Shown: positions 18,701-26,304 of the stretch, in pieces
Position numbering within the stretch: position 1 is the first letter of the stretch
Layout: each line of letters starts with the position of its first letter
Assembly: GCA_050247075.1 (NCBI GenBank)
Contig: JBFWUW010000020.1
Coordinates: 27,600 to 91,599 of the forward strand
Reading direction: 5' to 3'
Origin: JBFWUW01 sp050247075
Lineage (GTDB): Bacteria; Planctomycetota; Planctomycetia; Pirellulales; JBFWUW01
Length of the DNA: 64,000 nucleotides
The notes under the pieces: generated by a model
Told to the model about the DNA's origin: nothing
Seen by the model: only the letters and a program-made list of their open reading frames with translations
Databases searched by the model: none
Made by a program: the position numbers and the translations under genes

Positions 18701-18876
18701 GCCGACCGCTGGGCATTACCATTATCGGCGGGCTGGTTTGCAGCCAAGTGCTGACCCTGTACACCACGCCGGTGATCTATCTGGCATTCGACCGGCTAGG
18801 CCGAATGTTTGGCAAGCAGCCAAGAGGCCAAGCCGGCGACGAACCGCGCGAAGATGCAACAGCGGAGGAGGCATGA
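15751..18876 (+). CDS. RND efflux permease, first of two (MdtB-like)
   Basis: This 1041-residue inner-membrane proton-drug antiporter begins MNPSRPFILRPVGTVLFMAA, the typical HAE1-family first helix. Twelve helices and two large periplasmic loops are apparent. The proton-relay acidic pair is in TM4 ('GFVVDDAIVMVENI'), and the conserved 'GIVKKNAIMMIDFALEAE' is in TM10. Length matches AcrB/MdtB. The tail is hydrophilic (RGQAGDEPREDATAEEA). Its stop overlaps the ATG of the second permease (ATGA at 18873-18876), implying translational coupling and a heteromeric MdtB2C-type pump by analogy. Confidence 0.95.
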   Translation: MNPSRPFILRPVGTVLFMAAILLAGGIAYRQLPVSALPQVDYPTIQVLTFYPGANPQVVTSSITAPLERQFGQVPGLTQMTSSSSEGCSVITLRFSLELDIDIAEQQVQAAINSASTFLPRDLPNPPIYSKTNPADAPILTLGLTSASLPLTKVQDYADTRLAQKISQLSGVGMVSLSGGQKPAVRIQANPTALAALGLGLEDLRLALTQASVNQAKGSFDGSLQAYTIGANDQLLSSEQYRGLIVAYRNNAPIKLADVADVVDDAENLRQAAWMNDTPAVIVNIQRQPGANIIEVVDRVKALLPQLQASLPAAIDVAVLTDRTITIRASVHEVQVEVLLAVGLVVLVMFLFLRNVRATIIPSVAVPLSLVGTFAAMYLLRYSLNNLTLMALVISTGFVVDDAIVMVENIIRYIEAGERPLPAALRGAQEIGFTIVSLSVSLIAVLIPLLFMGDIVGRLFREFAVTLSVTIVVSAIVSLTLTPMMCAQMLRHVQETRHGWLFRVSEASFDLVIRLYGRSLRVVLRARLLTMLVAAATLAATVYLYAIAPKGFFPVQDTGVILGISEAPQDISFVAMAQRQLALNKVILQDPAVASLSSFIGIDGTNITANSGRIQINLKPLRERQLNASQVIRRLQPLIEQVPGIALYMQPVQDLSVETKVSRTQYQYSLEDPDAQELAEWTTRLYERLRELPQLRDVATDQQNDGLQSQVVIDRDSAARLGVTPQMIDDALYNAFGQRQISIMFTPSNQYRVVLEAQPRFRDSPSDLQDIYVRTAEGGQVQLSAITVIEQIRMPLAINHQGQFPVATISFNLAPGVSLGNAVQAVEAARAEIGLPASIQAGFQGTAEAFQTSLKNEPLLILAALVVVYIVLGVLYESYVHPITILSTLPSAGVGAIAALLLCGEDLNVIALIGIILLIGIVKKNAIMMIDFALEAERNSGLSPLDAIYEACLLRFRPIMMTTMAALLGAVPLALGTGVGSELRRPLGITIIGGLVCSQVLTLYTTPVIYLAFDRLGRMFGKQPRGQAGDEPREDATAEEA

Positions 18877-21800
18877 GCCTTTCGACACCCTTCATCCATC
18901 GACCGGTGGGGACCACGCTGTTGACCGCGGCGATAACGCTGTCCGGCGCGATCGCCTATTTCTTGCTGCCGGTGGCACCGTTGCCCCAGGTAGAGTTTCC
19001 CACGATCCAGGTTTCAGCCAGCTTGCCGGGTGCCAGCCCAGAAACAATGGCGTCGAGCGTGGCCACTCCGCTGGAGCGCGAGTTTGGCCGCATTGCCGGC
19101 GTGACGGAGATGACCTCCTCCAGCACGTTGGGCACGACCAGCGTGACACTGCAATTCGAACTCGACCGCAGCATCGACGCCGCCGCCCGCGATGTGCAAG
19201 CCGCCATCAACGCCGCCCGCGGCCGGCTGCCGCCAAACTTGCCCGCCACGCCAACCTACCGCAAGGTCAACCCGGCCGACGCCCCTGTGATGATCGTGGC
19301 GTTGACCTCGCAAACCTACACCAAGCCCAAGATGTACGACGTGGCTTCGACCATCTTGCAGCAAAAACTGTCGCAAGTCCGCGGCGTGGGCCAGGTCAAC
19401 GTGGGGGGAGGCTCGCAGCCGGCGGTGCGGGTAGACGTTAACCCTACGATCCTCAACAACCTCGGCCTGGGCCTGGAGGATGTGCGGGTAGCGCTGGCCA
19501 ACGCCAATGCCAACCGCCCCACGGGACAGGTGGCGGACGGCAGCCATGCATGGTCGATTGGCGTCACCGACCAACTGCTGCAAGCCGACGAGTACCGGCC
19601 GTTGATCGTGATCTACCGCAACGGCGCGCCGATTCGGCTCGACAGCATCGCCACGGTCAGCGACTCGGTGGAGGACATCCGTGCCACCGGCATTACCAAT
19701 GGCAAGCCGTCGATCATGCTCATCTTGTATCGGCAGCCAGGCGCCAACATCATCGAAACGGTCGACCGCGTGCGAGCGCTGCTGCCGCAACTGCAAGCCC
19801 AGATACCGGCCGATATCCATCTGGAAGTCAGCATGGACCGCACCACCACCATTCGCGCCGGGCTGGCCGACGTGCAACTGACGCTGTGCATCTCCGTGGG
19901 CCTGGTGATTCTGGTGGTGTTTTTGTTCTTGCGCGACGCGCGGGCCACGCTCATTCCCAGCGTGGCGGTGCCGGTCTCGCTGATTGGCACCTTCGGCGTG
20001 ATGTACCTGCTGGACTACAGCCTGGACAATCTCTCGCTGATGGCGCTCACCATCGCCACTGGTTTTGTGGTGGACGATGCCATCGTGGTGGTGGAGAACG
20101 TCACCCGGCATATCGAGGATGGTGCCACGCCGCTGCGCGCGGCGATGGATGGTGCGCGGGAGATTGGCTTTACGGTGTTGTCGATCAGCGTTTCGCTGGT
20201 GGCGGTGTTCATTCCCATTTTGTTGATGGGAGGCATCGTGGGACGGCTGTTTCGCGAGTTCGCGGTGACGCTGTCGGTGGCGATTGGCGTGTCGCTTATT
20301 GTCTCGCTGACCACCACCCCCATGATGTGCGCGGCGCTGTTGCGGTCGAAGAGCCAGCAGCGGCGCGGCCCCTGGTTTCGCGGCAGCGAGCGGGCCTTCG
20401 ATTGGGTTCTGGGCTGGTACGAGGCCACGCTAGCCTGGGTGCTGCGCCATCAACGTACCACCTTGACCGTGCTGTTGGCCACCGTGGCCTGCACTGTCTA
20501 TTTGTACGTCATCATTCCCAAGGGCTTTTTTCCGCAGCAAGATACCGGGCGGGTGTTCGGCACGCTGCAAGCCGATCAGGGAACCTCTTACCAGGCCATG
20601 AAACGACTGCTAGAGCAGTTTGCCCAGGCCGTTAGCGAGGATCCGGCGATTGAGGCGGTCAGTGCCTTTACTGGCGGCCGCGGAGGCAGCGCCACCAATA
20701 CGGCCCGCGTCTTCGCCAGTCTGAAGCCGCTTGAGGAACGGGGCATCAGCTCCGACCAGGTGATTGGCCGGCTGCGCGGGCGGCTGGCCAATCTGGCGGG
20801 TGCCACGCTAATTTTGCAAACGTCGCAAGATGTGCGGATTGGCGGGCGCGGCGGCAACGCCCAGTATCAATTCACCCTGCGCGGCGACGACCTGGACGAA
20901 CTCAACCAGTGGGGCCCCAAGGTGCGGGCCGCCCTCCGCGGGCTGCCGCAAGTGGTCGATGTCAGCAGCGACCAGCAAAACGGCGGGCTGCAAGTCGAGT
21001 TGTCGATCGACAGGGACGAAGCCGCCCGGCTGGGCGTCACGCCCAGGCAGATTGACGACACCCTGTACGATGCCTTCGGCCAGCGGCAAGTCTCCATCAT
21101 GTACAAGCCGCTCAACCAGTACCGCGTGGTGCTGGGGGTAGAGCCAGGATTCGGACAAAACCCCGACGGCCTGCGGCACGTTTACGTTCGCGGCAGCGGC
21201 GGCCAGCAGATTCCACTTAGCGCCCTGGCCAGCTACCGGCCCGCCAATACGCCGCTGGCGGTTAGCCATTCGGGGCAGTTTCCCTCCGTCACAATCTCTT
21301 TCAATCTGGCGGCGGGCACTTCGCTGGGAGAGGCCGTCGATATCATCGAGGCCACCACGACAAAGATGGGCATGCCCGGTTCCATCCAGGGCAGCTTCTC
21401 GGGCACGGCCCAGGCATTTCGCGACTCGCTGCGCGACGAACCGATGCTGATTCTGGCGGCGCTGGTCACGGTGTTCATCGTGCTGGGCATTTTGTACGAA
21501 AGCTACATCCACCCCATTACGATTCTCTCCACGCTCCCCTCGGCTGGCGTGGGGGCGCTGTTAGCCCTGATGTTGTGCGGCACCGACCTGAGTCTGATCG
21601 CGCTGATTGGCATTATCTTGCTGATCGGCATCGTCAAGAAGAATGCGATCATGATGGTCGATTTCGCGCTGGATGTAGAACGCCGCCACGGACTGTCGCC
21701 CGACGAGGCCATCTTTCAGGCCTGCATCCTCCGCTTTCGGCCCATCACCATGACCACGCTGGCCGCCCTGCTGGGCGGGTTGCCGCTGGCCCTAGGCAGC

Positions 21801-21941
21801 GGCAACGGGGCCGAACTCCGCCAACCGCTGGGCATTGCCGTGGTGGGCGGGCTGATTTTCAGCCAGATGCTAACGCTATACACCACACCCGTGGTCTACC
21901 TCTACCTTGACCGCCTCCGCCTGTGGTGGAATCGGCCGTGA
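18873..21941 (+). CDS. RND efflux permease, second of two (MdtC-like)
   Basis: The start at 18873 is fixed by GGAGGAGG just upstream and by the family start MSLSTPFIHRPVGTTLLTAA. The 1022-residue protein is a close paralogue of the preceding permease, sharing 'GFVVDDAIVVVENVTRHIE', 'GRLFREFAVTLSVAIGVSLI' and 'GIVKKNAIMMVDFALDVE'. Adaptor plus two distinct permeases is the MdtABC arrangement. No TolC-like channel gene or adjacent regulator is present in the window, so the outer-membrane partner must come from elsewhere. Confidence 0.95.
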   Translation: MSLSTPFIHRPVGTTLLTAAITLSGAIAYFLLPVAPLPQVEFPTIQVSASLPGASPETMASSVATPLEREFGRIAGVTEMTSSSTLGTTSVTLQFELDRSIDAAARDVQAAINAARGRLPPNLPATPTYRKVNPADAPVMIVALTSQTYTKPKMYDVASTILQQKLSQVRGVGQVNVGGGSQPAVRVDVNPTILNNLGLGLEDVRVALANANANRPTGQVADGSHAWSIGVTDQLLQADEYRPLIVIYRNGAPIRLDSIATVSDSVEDIRATGITNGKPSIMLILYRQPGANIIETVDRVRALLPQLQAQIPADIHLEVSMDRTTTIRAGLADVQLTLCISVGLVILVVFLFLRDARATLIPSVAVPVSLIGTFGVMYLLDYSLDNLSLMALTIATGFVVDDAIVVVENVTRHIEDGATPLRAAMDGAREIGFTVLSISVSLVAVFIPILLMGGIVGRLFREFAVTLSVAIGVSLIVSLTTTPMMCAALLRSKSQQRRGPWFRGSERAFDWVLGWYEATLAWVLRHQRTTLTVLLATVACTVYLYVIIPKGFFPQQDTGRVFGTLQADQGTSYQAMKRLLEQFAQAVSEDPAIEAVSAFTGGRGGSATNTARVFASLKPLEERGISSDQVIGRLRGRLANLAGATLILQTSQDVRIGGRGGNAQYQFTLRGDDLDELNQWGPKVRAALRGLPQVVDVSSDQQNGGLQVELSIDRDEAARLGVTPRQIDDTLYDAFGQRQVSIMYKPLNQYRVVLGVEPGFGQNPDGLRHVYVRGSGGQQIPLSALASYRPANTPLAVSHSGQFPSVTISFNLAAGTSLGEAVDIIEATTTKMGMPGSIQGSFSGTAQAFRDSLRDEPMLILAALVTVFIVLGILYESYIHPITILSTLPSAGVGALLALMLCGTDLSLIALIGIILLIGIVKKNAIMMVDFALDVERRHGLSPDEAIFQACILRFRPITMTTLAALLGGLPLALGSGNGAELRQPLGIAVVGGLIFSQMLTLYTTPVVYLYLDRLRLWWNRP

Positions 21942-22038
21942 CGAACTTCGCCCTCGTTGTCTCCGTAGCACGGCCTTCGGCACACGGGCGGATTTGCCTG
22001 CCGTGGATGAATCCCACACTACCGTGCCCCGGGGTACC

Positions 22039-23370
22039 TCACCCGCCCGCCTGAAACAGATCATCAATCGTTACCGGCCCGGCGTTGGCGTTGGGCACCA
22101 TCGCCACGGGGCGCGGCTTGGCCACTGGCTCTACGTGGGTTAGCCGCTGCCGGTTGAGCATGCTGCCGGGGGGCATGGCGGCAATCTTTAGCGGCAGATC
22201 GAGTTCCGCTAGCACGCGGGCTTCCAGGTCGCGGTACAAAGCTTCGTTCAGTGCGGCGGCCTCGGCCCGAAAAACCACATGGTCGGGCCGCACTTCCAAC
22301 AGCCAGAAATCGCCAATGGCTTCCACCGGCGCGGGCAGAATCCGCTCTTCAATGTCGCGGACGAAGAACCCCCGCCCGTCAAACTCGAAACGGTTAAAAT
22401 CACGGCCATGATGGTCGATGACCGGCGACTGCCGCCCGCAACCGCAACTGTCGCCGGGCCGCAGGCGGATGTAGTCCCCCAGAATATAACGCAGCAGCGG
22501 CATCGCCTCGCGGGTGAGTGTCGTCAGCACGGCCACGCCCATTTGGCCGGGCGGAACCGGTTGCGAGGTGGCGGGGTCCAGCGACTCCAACAAAAAGTGG
22601 TCCCACGCCAGGTGCAGCTTACCGCGCGGGCAATCGGCGGCGATGTTGCCCGCCTCGGTGCAGCCATACATGTTGAAGACAGGCGCGTTCCAAGCGGCGG
22701 AAATCCGCTGGCGGCGGACATCGGTCAGTAGTTCGCCCGCCGTGAGCAGGGCCCGCAAATGTGGAAAATCTCGGGCCGGGTCGCGGCCGCTCAACCGGGC
22801 TGCCTCGGCCAGCCACAGCGCCTCGGTCGGCAAACAGGCCAGCACGGTGACTTCCAACTTGGCCAGCAGGTCAATCACTCGGCCATATGGCGAGATCGTC
22901 GATCGGCTGCTCACCGGCACCACGCACGCGCCCCGGTTGCGGGCGGCCTGCGTGACAATATGGGCCGGCACGCTAATGGCATAGGGAAACCGCACCAGTA
23001 CCCTGTCGCCGGGGTGCATTTCCGCCGCGGCCTGATTGATCTGCGCGGCGTAGGCGTGCAAATCGTGTTCGGTCATCCAGCTTGAAGCGGGCGTGCCCGT
23101 CGTGCCAAACGACTCATGGTACTGAAACAGCTTTTCGCGCTGCACGGCCACCAGCCCAAACGGAGAGGCCGCCCGCACGTCCTCCTTGGTGGTCAGCGGC
23201 AGCCGCGCCAAATCGGCCAGGGACTCCACCTTCACATCCCGCAGCAACGGCCCATAGTGGGGCGATTGGCCAGCCGCCGCGACCGTCTCGCGCAGCGCCG
23301 TCAACTGGTAAGGAGCAATCCGCTCCAAAGACCAGGCCAGGCGGTCAGCGTTTTGGTCAGGAAAGGGCAT
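22039..23370 (-). CDS. PaaK-like AMP-forming ligase (phenylacetate-CoA ligase family)
   Basis: The 443-residue adenylate-forming enzyme has the PaaK landmarks: 'LPLTTKEDVRAASPFGLVAV', the P-loop-like 'YHESFGTTGTPASSWMT', the adenine site 'FNMYGCTEAGNIAADCP' and 'PLLRYILGDYIRL' with the ribose-binding Asp. It also has a Cys-containing 'CGCGRQSPVIDHHGRDFN' loop. It would activate a carboxylic acid as acyl-AMP and probably acyl-CoA; the substrate is unknown. The amidohydrolase lies 56 bp upstream on the same strand. Confidence 0.87.
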   Translation of the reverse strand: MPFPDQNADRLAWSLERIAPYQLTALRETVAAAGQSPHYGPLLRDVKVESLADLARLPLTTKEDVRAASPFGLVAVQREKLFQYHESFGTTGTPASSWMTEHDLHAYAAQINQAAAEMHPGDRVLVRFPYAISVPAHIVTQAARNRGACVVPVSSRSTISPYGRVIDLLAKLEVTVLACLPTEALWLAEAARLSGRDPARDFPHLRALLTAGELLTDVRRQRISAAWNAPVFNMYGCTEAGNIAADCPRGKLHLAWDHFLLESLDPATSQPVPPGQMGVAVLTTLTREAMPLLRYILGDYIRLRPGDSCGCGRQSPVIDHHGRDFNRFEFDGRGFFVRDIEERILPAPVEAIGDFWLLEVRPDHVVFRAEAAALNEALYRDLEARVLAELDLPLKIAAMPPGSMLNRQRLTHVEPVAKPRPVAMVPNANAGPVTIDDLFQAGG

Positions 23371-23426
23371 GGGAGGCTAGTTGTCAGTTGTCAGTGTTCG
23401 GTGTTCGGTGTTTCATACCTCATGCC
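23371..23426. repeat. Short degenerate tandem repeats (tgtcagt / tcggtgt / tcatacctca)
   Basis: The 56-bp spacer between amidohydrolase and ligase genes is made of short direct repeats: 'ttgtcagttgtcagtg', 'ttcggtgttcggtgttt' and 'catacctcatgcctcatacc'. A similar run ('ttagttttcagtttttagcc', 'ttccgcctttagcctttccc') lies before cimA at 63296-63335. These look like slippage-prone simple repeats. Confidence 0.6.
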
Positions 23427-24188
23427 TCATACCTTTCCCGCCTTCCCGATCAGCCTCAATATATTTCCCCCCATCACCGCTTCGTGCGCAGCGCTGTCGA
23501 GGAGGCGGATTTTTTGCAGTTCCACGAGCGGGTGAGAGAGGGGGAATTCCGAGCCAAAGATCAGTTTTTCCCGGCCCAGGCGGCGGAGGGCGTCTTTCAT
23601 GATCAAGAAATTGCCCAGGGAACTCTCCAGGTATAAGTTGGGGAATTGGGCGGCAAACTCGATAGCGTCGGCATCCCCCGGCCCAAACCCCATATGCCCC
23701 AAAATGAAGTTGGTCTTGGGGAACCGCCGGGCATAGTTGGCAAAATCGGCCGTGGTGGCACCCGGCGCGGGGACGACATGCGAATAGACCGGAAAGCCCA
23801 AGTCGCCGCATAATTGGGCAATGTCTTCCAGCACCGGCGCGTCGAACTGAAACCTGTGTACAATCGGGGCCAGCTTCACCCCGCGGCAGCCATGCTCAAA
23901 GCCGGCCTTGGCCATCCGCACGGCCGCTTCGCCGTCGTGCGGGTTGACACACACCAGCCCGTGCAACCGGTCGGGGTGGGCGGTAATGGCGTCGCACACC
24001 AGGTGGTTGGGAATGTGCGGGTCGATTTTGACCTTGCCCATCATCACGCGGCTGAATTGCCGCACGTCGATCATGCCGCCCGGCACGCACAGCGCCTGGT
24101 CAATGCCCGCCTGGTCAAGCTGGACCAGCAGCGTGTCGACATTGCCGTAATCTTGTTTGAGCAGATGAACGTGGCCGTCGATAATCAT
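23427..24188 (-). CDS. Amidohydrolase-family metal-dependent hydrolase
   Basis: The protein has 253 residues from the ATG at 24188 (MIIDGHVHLLKQDYG); an upstream ATG at 24233 would add 15 unconserved residues. It belongs to the amidohydrolase-2 TIM-barrel family, with the HxH metal motif in 'DGHVHL', 'GCRGVKLAP', 'PVYSHVVPAP' (metal/substrate His) and 'NFILGHMGFG' (second His). The usual C-terminal 'GSDxP' reads 'FGSEFPLSHP', so the catalytic Asp position appears to be Glu, which is unusual. The reaction is unknown; hydrolysis or decarboxylation are both known in the family. Confidence 0.82.
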   Translation of the reverse strand: MIIDGHVHLLKQDYGNVDTLLVQLDQAGIDQALCVPGGMIDVRQFSRVMMGKVKIDPHIPNHLVCDAITAHPDRLHGLVCVNPHDGEAAVRMAKAGFEHGCRGVKLAPIVHRFQFDAPVLEDIAQLCGDLGFPVYSHVVPAPGATTADFANYARRFPKTNFILGHMGFGPGDADAIEFAAQFPNLYLESSLGNFLIMKDALRRLGREKLIFGSEFPLSHPLVELQKIRLLDSAAHEAVMGGNILRLIGKAGKV

Positions 24189-24261
24189 GATTCGATCGTG
24201 GGCGGATGGGCCAAGGGTTGGCGCGATCGGCACATAAGCAGGCAGGCGAACCGCGCATCTG

Positions 24262-24669
24262 CTAAAGGATAGCCGAGAACCACAGCAGAATCAGCCCCGC
24301 ATTGGCGACAATTCCCACGCCGGCGTAAGCCAGCAACCGCCAGGCCCGTAGCCGCACGCCACCGCTAAAGCCAATGATCCCCAGCACCAATCCCGAACCC
24401 GCGATCAGAATCGAAAAGATCGCCAATCCCGCCGCGAACCAATACTTGTCCCCGCCCGCCAGGCCGCCCGTAAACATGGACCGCACGAAGGCTCCCACGA
24501 CAACCACGGCCAGCGGTGCGTAGGCCGAAAACCGGGCGGCCTGAAAAGCAAACGGCCGCACGGCGGCGCTGCCGAGCGACAGCCCCGCCGCCGGTTCCAA
24601 GCTGTTCTCGCCCGCGGGCGAAGCATAAGCGTTGGTGGGGTTTTTATCTTTATCGTCGGAAGATGGCAT
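24262..24669 (-). CDS. Small integral membrane protein, unknown function
   Basis: The 135-residue protein has a polar N-terminal tail (about 1-45) and three predicted helices: 'YAPLAVVVVGAFVRSMF', 'YWFAAGLAIFSILIAGSGLVLG' and 'LLAYAGVGIVANAGLILLW'. No motif identifies the family. It starts with MPSSDDKDKNPTNAY and lies 73 bp upstream of the amidohydrolase start on the same strand. Confidence 0.65.
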   Translation of the reverse strand: MPSSDDKDKNPTNAYASPAGENSLEPAAGLSLGSAAVRPFAFQAARFSAYAPLAVVVVGAFVRSMFTGGLAGGDKYWFAAGLAIFSILIAGSGLVLGIIGFSGGVRLRAWRLLAYAGVGIVANAGLILLWFSAIL

Positions 24670-24710
24670 TGTTCCGCTACGTTGAACGAGGTGGTGGGAT
24701 GGCGGGTTTC

Positions 24711-25163
24711 TTATGAGATCTTCTTGAATTCATCCATCGTGAGAACCCGGATATTTTGTATGGTTGGGTCTGCTAAGAGTATCGACTGCAGCATGCCTAG
24801 CAACGCGGATAGCGCTGAATCTGACGTTGATCGCCGGATGAGCGAAGCAAACAGTCCTTTCACTCGGTTGGTCTGCAGTGCCCAAAAGTTGGCGGGCTGT
24901 GTGCCGACAGGGCACCAATGGACTGAGAAGCCATATTCGGACCCATTGATGCTCGCATACCAATGCCACGCGCCGTCGCCGCTCTCCGGCGTTTCAAACA
25001 GCAGTGTTGCACCGTGGGCCTCCATTTTGCCCATCAGATACTGAGCGGCGTCCTTGCCAAATGCATTGTCGTCACGAAACGATCCCTCGGCGGGAAGCTG
25101 CGTAGTGAATCGGGCCGATTCAAACAGCATAACGCGGATTTCGTTCGTATTGTCGGCGGGCAT
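24711..25163 (-). CDS. Hypothetical protein of 150 residues
   Basis: No family is recognised. It is soluble, without signal peptide or membrane segments. The middle has an aromatic/Gly stretch (GDGAWHWYASINGSEYGFSV) typical of a beta-rich fold; the C-terminal half is helical. Its base composition looks slightly less GC-rich than its neighbours, and it borders the gene-poor repeat island at 25164-26304, so recent acquisition is possible (inference). Transcription is toward the small membrane protein gene (41-bp gap). Confidence 0.6.
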   Translation of the reverse strand: MPADNTNEIRVMLFESARFTTQLPAEGSFRDDNAFGKDAAQYLMGKMEAHGATLLFETPESGDGAWHWYASINGSEYGFSVHWCPVGTQPANFWALQTNRVKGLFASLIRRSTSDSALSALLGMLQSILLADPTIQNIRVLTMDEFKKIS

Positions 25164-25289
25164 TTAGTACGCCATCCATCCAATAGTTCGTCGTCACCTG
25201 GCTCGTCAAAGTGGCCTGGACTCCTTGCTGGGAGCTGCGTTCCGACTATTTCCGCGAAGCATTAGCATCAACGACCTCAAGATCCTCGT

Positions 25290-25382
25290 ACCAGTTCTTG
25301 TCCTACTCGTGCCGCATCACCCGAAGCAGGCGTCGTGCGCGAAAATGGCATTACGCCGCGCGGCGTAAATGCGAGAACTGGT
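25290..25382. repeat. Nested palindrome: 9-bp outer arms and a strong inner hairpin
   Basis: ACCAGTTCT (25290-25298) and AGAACTGGT (25374-25382) are exact inverted repeats. Just inside the right arm lies a near-perfect palindrome, 'gcattacgccgc' against 'gcggcgtaaatgc' (25348-25372). The whole could fold as a structured RNA or be a small non-autonomous element. Confidence 0.5.
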
Positions 25383-25576
25383 AAAGTCAGGGAGGCACTA
25401 GCGTTCATTCGGCTTTGTTGAGCACCTTAGACCTAGGCGGCAATCTTGGGGGAGGGCGTTGTCCGGCGTTGGGCCGTTGCTGAGTAACACCGCATCACTC
25501 CGCCAGAAAAGCCTGCCTGCTCAAGGCAGAGGCATCAAGGAGACGCTCTGTAACTTATATCTGAACAACTAATTCA

Positions 25577-25615
25577 ATTGTCTATTGACAATATGATCGA
25601 AAAATAGTACATAAT
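25577..25615 (+). promoter_or_regulatory. AT-rich promoter-like site with an overlapping operator-like palindrome
   Basis: An exact TTGACA (25585-25590) is followed by CATAAT (25610-25615, 19-bp spacer) or TACATA (25608-25613, 17-bp spacer). ATTGTC-tatt-GACAAT (25577-25592) is an exact 6-bp inverted repeat overlapping the -35 box. This is the most AT-rich patch of a GC-rich neighbourhood. No gene starts directly downstream on the plus strand. Confidence 0.4.
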
Positions 25616-25790
25616 TAGCAAGCGGCCCCGCGCGCCGACGCGGCTTTTGCGCGTCCATGTCCCGCAGGGCACCCAAACCGCCCAAGTACCACCGTTCGCC
25701 GCGTGCTCGTACAGCATGGCCGTGGCGGATGGTGCATCGGGCGAGTGACTGATTTACGGCTACCGTGGCCGGCTGGCTGGTCGTTCCGTC

Positions 25791-25811
25791 GGAGGCGATC
25801 TTATCGCCGAT
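25791..25811 (+). repeat. Degenerate copy of the dispersed palindromic element
   Basis: GGAGGCGATCTTATCGCCGAT keeps the GGCGAT...ATCGCC arms of the family but has a different centre (ctt for tcc). It is a solitary copy. Confidence 0.5.
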
Positions 25812-25920
25812 CCCTCGACCGTCCAGTACGTGCCACCGGGCCTGACCATATTTTTGAAACGCGGCCCAAACGCGGAGCGCTATCCGTATGCGCTGCCCGC
25901 GCCAGCCGCCACGGGACTTC

Positions 25921-26290
25921 TTACCTGTTCCACGACCCCGTAGTGGAACAGGTAACGTGGAAAAGAAACCATCGCCCCCCGAAATCACTGGAACAGGTAA
26001 CGGCGCACGAACCCCCAAAGACCCCTGAAATCGCGGAGAAAACCGACATCACTACCTGTTCCACCACCGTGAAGTGGAACAGGTACCGTGGAACAGAAAG
26101 CCATCACCCCCCGAAATCACTGGAACAGGTAACGGCACACGTCCCCGCAAGAACGCCTGAAATCGCGGAGACAACCAGCATCACTACCTGCTCCACTACC
26201 GTGAATTGGAAGAGGTAACGTGGATCAGGAAACGACCGGTCCCGACCTAAAACCCCCAAGACCGATACCGGCACCTTTCCCACTTGAGCA
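25921..26290. repeat. 132-bp tandem repeat, about 2.6 copies, each with an ACCTGTTCCAC hairpin
   Basis: The hairpin TTACCTGTTCCAC / GTGGAACAGGTAA (25921-25933 and 25943-25955) recurs as TACCTGTTCCAC / GTGGAACAGGTA (26053-26064, 26074-26085). It recurs again, decayed, at 26185-26217. Each has a 9-nt loop; the period is 131-132 bp. Between hairpins, 'cgaaatcactggaacaggta' and 'cctgaaatcgcggag' recur almost unchanged. Each unit thus carries a third half-site (GGAACAGGTA) about 28 bp after its hairpin. The third unit is truncated and diverged. Confidence 0.85.
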
Positions 26291-26304
26291 TTCTTGCTCA
26301 ACCA

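Larger units (their letters stand above)
25164..26304. other. Gene-poor 1.1 kb island between an unknown gene and obg
   Basis: No convincing coding sequence is visible. It holds, in order: a hairpin with flanking inverted repeats (25290-25382), an AT-rich promoter-like patch (25550-25620), a GC-rich stem region, one degenerate copy of the dispersed palindrome (25791-25811), and a 132-bp tandem repeat (25921-26290). Open frames over the repeat exist only because the period is a multiple of three. Confidence 0.7.

Noticed and set aside
17263..18747. Long minus-strand open frame (about 494 codons) opposite the first RND permease
   Set aside because: It mirrors the codon structure of the strong RND gene and encodes His/Gln/Gly-rich nonsense without family motifs. 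The same holds for minus 19014-20111 and 20808-21512.
25921..26217. CRISPR-like array
   Set aside because: Only about 2.6 units of 132 bp with repeated, non-unique spacers, and no cas genes; it is a tandem repeat.
25703..26218. 171-codon plus-strand frame over the 132-bp repeat, and a minus-strand frame at 25569-26018
   Set aside because: The repeat period is a multiple of three, which keeps frames open by itself. There is no ribosome site or family, and the first part is unlike coding sequence.
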